Shown here piece by piece: positions 12,954-64,000 of a stretch of 64,000 bases of DNA; position 1 is the stretch's first letter; every line of letters starts with the position of its first letter. The stretch is taken from contig BSQZ01000018.1 of NCBI GenBank assembly GCA_033239005.1, positions 7,825,036-7,889,035 on the forward strand, written 5' to 3'. Made by a program: the position numbers and the translations under genes. Origin of the DNA: Lamellibrachia satsuma. Taxonomy: Eukaryota; Annelida; Polychaeta; Sabellida; Siboglinidae. The notes below the pieces were generated by a model that was not told where the DNA came from, did not search any database, and worked only from the letters and a program-made list of their open reading frames with translations.

Positions 12954-13548
12954 TTAAAGGGAAACAAAGTCATGGTTTTTAGGACTATGCACCTAGAAGA
13001 GTTACTAAAACAACCATTTGCAACTTCAGTTAAGAATATCACGCCAGTTGTTTACTAGGAAAACCTAGTTGAACACACATCTTAATTTCATGGGCTGCGC
13101 CATACTGTTATATAACCCTATGTTACTAGTGTGGTATTCTAGCCAAATTTGCTTGCCAAATGAAAATATATTTGTATACACCTATTCCTATATTTGCCAA
13201 TGCAATATGGCCATGTTGTTTGCATCAAAACTGATGTGACTAGTTCTCTCTGAGAAAATAGCCCGTTTGTTTGAGACTTTGCATTGGCATATGTTGGCCT
13301 CTCTTAATACATCACAACAGTCTAGGTTACCCAGTTTTCATAGAACTGATCATGTGCTTATCGGTTTCACTGATAAACATGTCGGCGCTCAGTCAACTGG
13401 AGAAATTACCAGGATCTCCCAAGTTTAGTACACATTCTGAGTAAACCAGTGGCATCATATTCTTGATTTTAGTTACACATGGTTAGTTTCTATTATCTCT
13501 TAGGTGCATAGCCCCAAAACAAAACTTTGACTTTTCTTTCGCTTTAAT
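12954..13548. mobile_element. MITE-like element with about 65-bp terminal inverted repeats
   Basis: The left end (12954-13017) begins TTAAAGGGAAACAAAGTCA and contains CTATGCACCTAGAAGAG. The right end (about 13481-13548), read in reverse complement, begins TTAAAGCGAAAG and contains CTATGCACCTAAGAGA, then TAACCATGTG against AACCATTTG. The ~460 bp between them has no coding potential that I can see. The structure fits a non-autonomous DNA transposon about 0.6 kb long. The superfamily is unclear; TTAA or TA target duplications are both possible. Confidence 0.6.
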
Positions 13549-13879
13549 TAAATGATGTAGAAATTAACCCATATATCATTTTATACTGTTTGTTTTGGGG
13601 TTTTTTGACAGACAGGCACATGAAATCTTATTTGACAAATTTTGTGGGAAAGGAGATTGGTTGTTGGTTCTGATTTAGGTGGTCAACCCACTGAACCCAC
13701 TACCAAACATGAAGGAAAGAATATGCTATGACTATAATAATAAATAATTGATTGTGCATAAAACTAAGGTGGGTATTTCTAATACACCTGCTTTTGAAGA
13801 TTACTTAATATGTTGGAATATTATTTAATTTATCCCTGGTTGTAGGTAGCCGGTTCCAGCGGCTCTGTGATATTGCAGC

Positions 13880-56164
<42,285 letters not shown>

Positions 56165-56171
<7 letters not shown>

Positions 56172-56960
56172 GAACAATTGGGGGTTAGGGGTAAGATGTA
56201 GATACAGTTGGGGGTTAGGGGGTAAGATGTAGGGATGGTTGGGGGTTAGGGGGTAAGATGTAGGTACAGTTGGGGGTTAGGGGGTAAGATGTAGGGACAG
56301 TTGGGGGTTAGGGGGTAAGATGTAGGAACAGTTGGGGGTTAGGGGGTAAGATGTAGGGACACTTAGGGGTTAGGGGGTAAGATGTAGGGACAGGTGGGGG
56401 TTAGGGGGTAAGATGTAGGGACAGTTGGGGGTTAGGGGGTAAGATGTAGGGACAGTTGGGGGTTAGGGGGTAAGATGTAGGTACAGTTGGGGGTTAGGGG
56501 GTAAGATGTAGGGACAGTTGGGGGTTAGAGGGTAAGATGTAGGTATAGTTGGGGGTTAGGTGGTACGATGTAGGGACAGTCGGGGGTTAGGGGTAAGATG
56601 TAGGGACAGTTGGGGGTTAGGGGGTAAGATGTAGGGACAGTTGGGGGTTAGGGGGTAAGATGTAGGTACAGTTGGGGGTTAGGGGGTAAGATGTAGGGAC
56701 AATTGGTGGTTAGGGGGTAAGATGTAGGTACAGTCTGGGGTTACGGGGTATGATGTAGGGACAGTCGGGGGGTTAGGGGGTAAGATATAGGGACAGTTGG
56801 GGGTTAGGGGGTAAGATGTAGGGACAGTTGGGGGTTAGGGGGTAAGATGTAGGGACAGTTGGGGGTTAGGGGGTAAGATGTAGGGACAGTTGGGGGTTAG
56901 GGGGTAAGATGTAGGGACAGTTGGGGGTTAGGGGGTAAGATGTAGGTACAGTTGGGGGTT
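56165..56960. repeat. G-rich 31-bp minisatellite over the LRRC41 stop codon, about 26 copies
   Basis: Unit GATGTAGGGACAGTTGGGGG then TTAGGGGGTAA. The first unit contains the last codon and stop (ATG TAG) of LRRC41, so the array is presumably in the 3' untranslated region. GGGGGTTAGGGGG is a strong G-quadruplex-type motif and includes telomere-like TTAGGG. Confidence 0.97.
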
Positions 56961-57151
56961 AAGGCATAAGACGGCACAAGGCATGGTGAACAGAAGGGTG
57001 TGTGGGTTGAAAGTGGACTTTGCTCTGCATAATCCCCTTTCCAGGGTATGTTCTTGTAAACATTTCATCTTTATTGTTTATTACGAATGACACATTACAT
57101 GTTTATTTATTGAAAAAAATATTAATTTGTTGCATACTTTTCTGATGCAAC

Positions 57152-57157
57152 AATAAA
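57152..57157 (+). promoter_or_regulatory. Candidate LRRC41 polyadenylation signal
   Basis: First AATAAA I notice downstream of the LRRC41 stop, about 1 kb away and after the G-rich array. Its use is inferred only from position. Confidence 0.4.
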
Positions 57158-57199
57158 TTTGAATTGATATGATGCCTTTGTGTGATTGTCCTTTGCTCA

Positions 57200-57757
57200 T
57201 TCACGGATACTGCCATTTGTCCATTCCCAGACACTGCCCTTTGTCCATTCCCAGACACTGCCCTTTGTCCATTCCCAGACGCTGACCATTGTCCATTCCC
57301 AGACACTGCCCTTTGTCCATTCCCAGACACTGCCCTTTGTCCATTCCCAGACGCTGACCATTGTCCATTCCCAGACACTGACCATTGTCCATTCCCAGAC
57401 ACTGCCCTTTGTCCATTCCCATTCACTGACCTTTGTCCATTCCCAGACACTGCCCTTTGTCCATTCCCATACACTGACCTTTGTCCATTCCCAGACACTG
57501 ACCATTGTCCATTCCCAGACACTGACCATTGTCCATTCCCAGACACTAACCATTGTCCATTCCCAGACACTAACCATTGTCCATTCCCAGACACTGACCT
57601 TTGTCCATTCCCAGACACTGACCATTGTCCATTCCCAGACACTGCCCTTTGTCCATTCCCATACACTGACCTTTATCCATTCGTAGACACTGCCCTTTGT
57701 CCATTCCCAGACACTGCCTTTTGTCCATTCCCAGACACTTCCTTTTGTCCATTCCCA
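57200..57757. repeat. 24-bp minisatellite, about 23 copies
   Basis: Unit CATTCCCAGACACTGACCAT then TGTC; CCTTTGTC and CCCTTTGTC variants. As the unit is a multiple of three, open frames run through on both strands; no other coding evidence. Confidence 0.97.
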
Positions 57758-58587
57758 GTAGTTGATGCACCAGAAATAGTGCTTGTGCTTGCAAATTGTT
57801 GTGATGAGTAAGCCTTTAGTAGCTTATTATAAAAAATCTACTCATCATTTGTCTGAGAAACCCAGGAGTTGTCGAATTTACTTTTGTCTCGTTTCTTAGA
57901 CACAATATCCTAATTTAATTATCATACAACTGTCAGCATCCTAACCTACATAGTATTCAATACCCAGACTCTGGTGCCCCCCGACTGTGAGCCCTGGTGT
58001 TGGGTAACATGCCTTGCTCCCATTACAGCTTACCTGCCAGGAATAGACAAATGCATTACTCTAAAAACATGCAAGTGTTTGTGTAAATTTGCACAAAGAA
58101 TTTACGACATGACAATCTGCTTAAATCAAGCGTGTCACCAGTGGTAATAGTGAAGTCCTGGTGAGTTGGAGCCACCAGTACTGTTGCAGATGATATTTGA
58201 TAACACTGCACTAGACTGATTACAGCCTGGCCATGTCAAAGCGAGATATTTGTGCCTTCCGAATCTTTATATTAATTCATGAGACAGTTCAAGAGTCAAA
58301 TGTGATTTTGTTTAATATACCAGTCCTTTTGGCTCCAGATTACGTTTTTACTGCATATAAATTTAGATATAATGCAATATAAATGTGTGTGTTACTAAAG
58401 ACAGCTGTCTGCATGCATGCGTGCAAAGCTGCATGTAAATGCATAATATTATACACACATATATACACACACGCACATACGTACCCACAAACACATCATT
58501 TAGATGTGTTGTTTAACTTTATCACTTTACAAGTTGATGCATGGAGTAATGAACTGTAATAATTGTACAGTTGTCCATGAGTAGCGA
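57758..58587. other. Intergenic DNA, no gene recognised
   Basis: AT-rich, with a short CA/TA-rich tract at 58440-58490. Nothing supported. Confidence 0.5.
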
Positions 58588-58912
58588 GTGCCTCAATGCC
58601 CCAGTGACGCTGCCTCAATGCCCCAGTGACGCTGCCTCAATGCCCCAGTGACGCTGCCTCAGTACCTCATTGACACTGCCTCAATGCCCCATTGACACTG
58701 CCTCAATACCACAGTGACGTTGCCTCAATACCCTAGTGACGTTGCCTCAATACCCCAGTGATGCTGCCTCAATACCCCAGTGACGCTGCCTTAATACCCC
58801 AGTGATGTTGCCTCAATACCCCTGTGACACTGCCTCAGTACCCCAGTGACATTGCCTCAATAGTCAATACCCCAGTGACGTTGCCTAAATGCCCCAGTGA
58901 CTCTGCCTCATG
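58588..58912. repeat. 22-bp minisatellite, about 15 copies
   Basis: Unit CTCAATGCCCCAGTGACGCT then GC, quite diverged (ATACC, GATGCT, GACATT). Confidence 0.95.
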
Positions 58913-58927
58913 CTCCAGCCTTGCTAT

Positions 58928-59206
58928 CTGTGAACACACTCGGCCCACTGGGTACTCTGTGTGTTGATACATCTGTGAACACACTCGGCCCACTGGGTAC
59001 TCTGTGTGTTGATACATCTGTGAACACACTCGGCCCACTGGGTACTCTGTGTGTTGATACGTCTGTGAACACACTCGGCCCACTGGGTACTCTGTGTGTT
59101 GATACGTCTGTGAACACACTCGGCCCACTGGGTACTCTGTGTGTTGATACATCTGTGAACACACTCGGCCCACTGGGTACTCTGTGTGTTGATACATCTG
59201 CAGATA
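58928..59206. repeat. 45-bp minisatellite, 6 copies
   Basis: Nearly identical units of GTGAACACACTCGGCCCACT then GGGTACTCTGTGTGTTGATA and CATCT. A C/T change (CATCT or CGTCT) marks copies 3 and 4. Open frames follow from the 45-bp length. Confidence 0.97.
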
Positions 59207-60480
59207 TTCCCGCCAAACTAATAGCTTTTCCAAAATCTAAATACGTCATGCTTTTCTTTCATATGCTGTTGAAGGTTCGCAATATCCTGCTATATCTATA
59301 ATAATATGTATAGGCATTTGATTTATTAAATTACCTTTACATGTTGCAGTAATTTTTCCTGCCTTCTTCTAGGTTCTTTGTTTTATACAACAGGTCAGCA
59401 AAAACCTCTGCACACATTTCACTAAAAGTGTTTATGAATATGTGTCTTGATTTGAGAAAAAGGAGATGTAAAAAAAGTGGATTTGTACTAAATAATATGT
59501 ACTGTCATTGGTCAAAACCAATTGGATTCAAAATTGGTTGGACTGGATAGGAAATAAAACATTACCCTCTCAATAAAATCATACATCAATGTTGATGTTT
59601 ATTTAATCACATTTATTAAAACTTGGAGGTCTATCCTATTGGGTGAATATCTTCTATGTAAAATGTTGCCGCCAACTATTTACAGCATCTTTTCCAGGAC
59701 ATCGGTTATATATCATTGTCACATGCACAAAGACACCGGGGTGCAGCACATGACAGTCCACATCTATGTCAAACTTAACAAGTTCTGAATTCTTTGATGT
59801 TGTCTGGCGGACCAGGGGCAAGACATGTCGGTTCCTTTAAAGGATTGTTCGATGTTGTCGATTGTTCAGAAATATGTATGGACATCTAACATTTTAAAAC
59901 AGATGTGTTGTCAGTGCACGTTGCGGCCAGCCTATTGCGCGTGGAAGATCGAGACCACTATAATAATCGGAAACAGTTGTCATATAAAAAGCAGGAAAGC
60001 GTGACGTTTCCTACAAGGTTATTAAGTTCAACAATGACAGTTCCAGCCAAAGATGTCATTTGAAAGACTCACTGAAAGTTATAGTGATACTGATGATCAC
60101 AAAACGCACTTTGCGGGGACTCATACCTCAACACAGTTGTGAATATCGACACAATAGAGTTCCTGTATTGGTAGGTAATTAACAATAATGGACAGAAATA
60201 CTTCGGGGTAATAAAATTAAGAGCCATCTAACGGCAACTATTTGTGTCTATTCTAGATTGGAGAACAACACAAATGATAAATAATTTGTACTGTTCTCCA
60301 AGTTTAGAGTTGTGCCTACATTTTTCAGATTTTCTTCAGAAAAAAATGTACGTAGGACTAGACGTCTCTTATGGTCGCCAAAACAGATGATAAGAATTTT
60401 TGCGTAACTGATTAGTAAAGCTAGCCTTTTCTAAAGGCAATTTTCACCATCAACGTAAAAGCAATAAAATTTCCGTCCGG
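59207..60480. other. Intergenic DNA, no gene recognised
   Basis: AT-rich sequence without motif-bearing frames or repeats that I can recognise. Confidence 0.5.
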
Positions 60481-61090
60481 CTGTCTGGAAATCTGTCGTT
60501 AGTGTCGACAGACCGCCGCACGCGGTTGAACTTCGAATGTGTATCGCTGCAGCGTCCAAGTCGAACAGACAGAGCGACATGACGCTCGGGGCAGAGTCAC
60601 GTAAGGACTCGCAGGTAGACGGCTGCAAAGCAAACAAGACGCAATAAAACAAGCAGTGGTTCCTACACACGTTGATTTACTGCCTTCTATGGCTTCGAGT
60701 TGATGGCGACGACGACGACGACGAAGCCACTGACTTAAGTCAACAAATGCTGCGCCTGTCGGAAACTTGGCACACCCTGGCTCCATCGTAATGGACGGCG
60801 CTCATCAATATACCGCCGCTCCAGGCCATGCATATAAATTGACCAGGCATCTGGCTGAAAAAAGCAAACAAAGGCCAGCCTGTCCGCCTAAGCTTTGTTC
60901 CCCGAGCGCCGCGCACGCCGTCTGCGGGCGGTTACGAATTCTAATTTGCAATAATTTAATTGCGTGTCGGGCGAGCGCTTCCTCGCGGAGACGGCGCGAC
61001 CGCCGTCTCCCGGCCTTCCACCCCACTGAACAGCTTTGTTCCCGCTCGCACGATCGTTCACTTCTGTCTCGACCAGACTGGTTGTCTGGT
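60480..61090. promoter_or_regulatory. GC-rich, CpG-island-like block with an embedded AT-rich element
   Basis: Clearly richer in CpG than its flanks, with a (GTC/GAC)5 tract at about 60702-60722. Two opposing short frames start near 60786 (minus) and 60767 (+), and a donor-like GTGTGT follows the minus one near 60670. I recognise neither peptide. Within the block, 60934-60962 is AT-rich (CTAATTTGCAATAATTTAAT), with TAATT cores of the kind bound by homeodomain proteins. It could be a promoter of a neighbouring gene. Confidence 0.3.
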
Positions 61091-61827
61091 GTCAGTAGGC
61101 CTAACCTTCATTACACTCGTTGTTTACCTTTTACAATATTCTAGCGAGCTATTGTGTATTTTACAGCAGTTACCAGGTTGAATAAGTATTGTGCAGCATA
61201 GATTGTAGAGCCTAAATAGTAATATTGTATTAGCAGTTTTTATTCCAGCATAAAACAAGTTTAGACTGTGATGTTTTAATTGTTATCCATCAGCGAACTG
61301 CATCAAAGAAGCGCCACTGTATTTCTAGGACCAGATGTAATTTTGAAATAGTATGTTGATTTCACTATTTACACAAATATTGTACAACCATAATAATATT
61401 CATTATCATATGAAACATTTTGGCGTGTGTACCATGCACGATTTAACTTTTAATCTTTTATAGCGCTTATGCTTATTGCGACATTACTTTCTAAAAATAA
61501 ATATTTCAAATTAAATGACCGCCTGGCTTGAACACATCATGTGTTTCCGCTGTTGCGATTTGCACAAACTAAGCCATCAGAATATTGCACGAGAGATTAG
61601 TCGAATAGTCACGTGTGTTCGACTGTCCCGTCAGTTTGTCCAATCCATAAACCGAAGCAACTGTTTTGTCGCATCCCATGATCACATCGTCTTTGAAGAA
61701 GCCAATAGGGTCATCCCACTACAAGCACTAATCTCAAACAGTTGTCGTACTTCGTTGGAAAAGTCAATTATGATCGGAATGAGATAAAAGAAGACCACGA
61801 GTGAAATCATGATGGATGGATGAGATC
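61091..61827. other. Intergenic DNA, no gene recognised
   Basis: A 90-codon frame at 61515-61787 (+) has no recognisable domain and is not called. Confidence 0.5.
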
Positions 61828-62238
61828 AGAGATACAGCATAGCTGACAGGATCAAAAATACAACACAGCTGACAGGATCAGAGATACAACACAGCTGACA
61901 GGATCATATATACAACACAGCTGACAGGATCATATATACAACACAGTTGACAGGATCAGAGATACAACACAACTGACAGGATCGTATATACAACACAGTT
62001 GACAGGATCAGAGATACACAGCTGACAGGATCAGAGATACAACACAGCTGACAGGATCAGAGATACAACACAGCTGACAGGACCAGATATACAACACAGC
62101 TGACAGGATCAGAGATACAACACAACTGACAGGATCATATATACAACATAGCTGACAGGATCAGAGATACAACACAGCTGACAGGATCAGAGATACAACA
62201 CAGCTGACAGGTTCAGAGATACAACACAGCTGACAGGA
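61828..62238. repeat. 26-bp minisatellite, about 16 copies
   Basis: Unit GATCAGAGATACAACACAGC then TGACAG; TCATATATAC variants are interspersed; one copy has a short deletion near 62020. Confidence 0.97.
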
Positions 62239-62376
62239 GACAGCTCATCATGGACGTCACAAGAAGTTGTACGACTTGGCGGGACATCGCCGTCACCGGG
62301 AAATGTTCTTGGAGACTGGTGAATTATTCTTTGAAGGAAATTCATATTTTGATAGACATTTCATGTATCGACTGTG

Positions 62377-62440
62377 ACCATGGGCCGTGACAGTGACCAT
62401 GGGCAGTGACAGTGACCATGGGCCGTGACAGTGACCATGG
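62377..62440. repeat. 19-bp tandem repeat, about 3.5 copies
   Basis: Units of GTGACCATGGGCCGTGACA, one with GGGCAGTG. Confidence 0.9.
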
Positions 62441-62475
62441 CAGACTGCATGAAGACTTGGCAACGAATACCCAGG

Positions 62476-62930
62476 TTTGACGACAGCAGCCCACAACCAC
62501 GCCTGACGACAGCAGCCCGCAACCATGCCTGACGACAGCAGCCCGCAACCACGCCTGACGACAGCATCCCGCAGCCACGCCTGACGACAGCAGCCCGCAA
62601 CCACGCCTGACGACAGCAGCCCGCAACCACGCCTGACGACAGCAGCCCGCAACCATGCCTGACGACAGCAGCCCGAAACCACGCCTGACGACAGCAGCCC
62701 GCAACCACGCCTGACGACAGCAGCCCGCAACCACGCCTGACGACAGCAGCCCGCAACCACGCCTGACGATAGCAGGCCGCAACCACGCCTGACGACAGCA
62801 GCCCGCAACCACGCCTGACGATAGCAGGCCGCAACCACGCCTGACGACAGCATCCCGCAACCACGTCTGACGACAGCATCCCGCAACCACGCCTGACGAC
62901 AGCAACCCGCAACCACGCCTGACGATAGCA
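62476..62930. repeat. 26-bp minisatellite, about 17 copies
   Basis: Unit CGCCTGACGACAGCAGCCCG then CAACCA; variants GATAGCAGG, AGCATCC and CATGCC. All three minus frames are open through it (up to 233 codons) for lack of stops in the unit. Confidence 0.97.
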
Positions 62931-63233
62931 GCTGACGCACGATCAACGAGTTCAACTTGTTTGTGATGAATTCCAGTGAATTAGGAAACAACAAGAACTT
63001 AATTGGGTGTAGTTTTTACGGCGTGGCACCTTTTGTAACCGAGGATAACGTTTATTGCATAGTATGCACTTATTGCATAGCATGCACTTATTAATTAAGT
63101 AATACAATGTACTCCGAATTATCTCACACCATCAATACGAAATGATAGATCGTACATTTAAAAACACGTAGTTTTTATCAAAACAAAAATATTTTCCATT
63201 TCCTAATTCACGACTATAAATTGACCAAATCGT

Positions 63234-63352
63234 CGGGCTTGCTGGGCGGGGGCGAGTTGGGCTTGCGGGGCAAGGCCGAGTCGGGCTTGCTGGGCGGGGC
63301 CGAGTCGGGCTTGCTGGGCGGGGACGAGTCGGGCTTGCGGGGCTGCGCCGAG
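63234..63352. repeat. GC-rich 24-bp repeat, 5 copies
   Basis: Units of GGGCTTGCTGGGCGGGGCCG then AGTC, with GCGGGGCAAGG and GCGGGGCTGCG variants; G-run rich. Confidence 0.92.
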
Positions 63353-63485
63353 TGGCGAATAATGTCAGTCATTTTATCATCTGTAACGTTATAATGTTAA
63401 ACTTCGTGTCGTGTGAAATTACTGTGAAATTGTACACGTTATCTCATCAAACCTTTGCCCATATGCATGGATGATGAAATTATAT

Positions 63486-63513
63486 GCGTGCGTGCGCGCG
63501 CACGCACGCACGT
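63486..63513. other. Alternating purine-pyrimidine palindrome (Z-DNA-type)
   Basis: CGTGCGTGCGCGCGCACGCA then CG is self-complementary and strictly alternating. A second CG/CA-alternating tract lies at about 63617-63633. Confidence 0.8.
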
Positions 63514-63529
63514 ATTTATACATGCACGC

Positions 63530-64000
63530 ATGTACTAAGATCATTTGTCACATCTCGCTTAACCTGGCTGGTAGAGACGAGCACGAGACGTCATCGGAGA
63601 ATGACTGTATTCTCCGGGCGCGCGCGCACGCACAATCCAACCCTGGATGCGCCTATGATTACGCTGATGATTGCCGTGCGTGTGTGCGCAGACAAGTACA
63701 GCTGTATATTGTTGTGGCTCCAAGTTCGATGATCAATTCCGCACGCAATAAAGCGTCTAGGACCTATTTTGCGGACATCGGCGGGGCAGGGGAATTTTTT
63801 TTATGTCTCCTCTGTTTCCATTTAGGGCGGAATTGGAATTGGCAGTTGTTCGTTGAGGCACATTTTGGCAATATTAACCGCCACATTGAAGCTGACGACT
63901 AGCTTATTTATATCGTTTATTATGTAGCCTTGCGCTGAAGCATTCAACATGAAGTCGCACGGTTTACCTGGCAAGTACAAAAGCACAGAAATCCCAGGAC
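63530..64000. other. End of window, no supported gene
   Basis: A 143-codon + frame at 63471-63902 starts inside the alternating tract and shows no recognisable domain. I do not call it. Confidence 0.4.

Noticed and set aside
57103..57811. Repeat proteins on both strands
   Set aside because: The 24-bp unit is open in most frames on both strands; it lies after the LRRC41 end with no splice context.
62293..62994. Three cysteine-rich minus-strand frames
   Set aside because: 26-bp repeat open in all minus frames; cysteine richness comes from the unit only.

Overview
The window looks like nuclear DNA of an invertebrate animal. It has split genes with GT-AG introns, Ty3/gypsy-type and CR1/jockey-like retroelements, and very many minisatellites; nothing is organised like a bacterial or organelle genome. 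I lean towards a marine lophotrochozoan such as a mollusc, because non-autonomous repeats carrying internal minisatellites are known there, but that is inference.

One host gene dominates. Eleven exons on the + strand between 13880 and 56171 join with consistent splice phases into a 948-residue open frame. I recognise it as an orthologue of LRRC41 (MUF1), a leucine-rich-repeat substrate receptor of Elongin BC/Cullin-5 ubiquitin ligases. Exon 1 carries the BC box and exon 2 the Cullin-5-box position. Exons 3 and 4 carry the conserved N-terminal region and a long disordered linker that itself contains two coding minisatellites. Exons 5 to 11 carry the leucine-rich repeats and a C-terminus that matches the human protein. 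The last intron is 23.7 kb. Upstream, 560-763 looks like the terminal exon of a GPI-anchored Ly6/uPAR protein on the + strand.

Layout: 1-0.8 kb Ly6-type exon; 2.4-10.8 kb two large 25-bp minisatellites, an eroded non-LTR retroelement and a (TA)n tract; 11.6-13.6 kb foldback and MITE-like inverted repeats; 13.9-32.3 kb LRRC41 exons 1-10 with minisatellites in most introns; 32.3-55.9 kb the last intron, with a gypsy-type LTR element (38835-46802, minus sense), a 5'-truncated non-LTR element (about 47480-49060, minus) and more minisatellites; 55.9-57.0 kb the last exon, whose stop codon lies inside a G-rich 31-bp minisatellite; 57-64 kb apparently intergenic DNA with more minisatellites and a GC-rich, island-like block.

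About a third of the window (my hand tally is about 20 kb) is tandem repeat, in some 35-40 arrays. The most interesting observation is that several arrays are not independent. Five diverged copies of one dispersed repeat lie in or next to LRRC41 introns. They share a core, CTAGTATCCACT, and in three of them overlapping but different 26-bp windows around that core have been amplified. Two copies carry a second, related downstream array. This looks like a mobile repeat that seeds minisatellites. The gypsy element is inserted in a 52-bp minisatellite with a 4-bp target duplication. Its two LTRs differ by one base as far as I can see, and it carries a candidate -1 frameshift site and an envelope-like membrane ORF after integrase, but its pol is broken.
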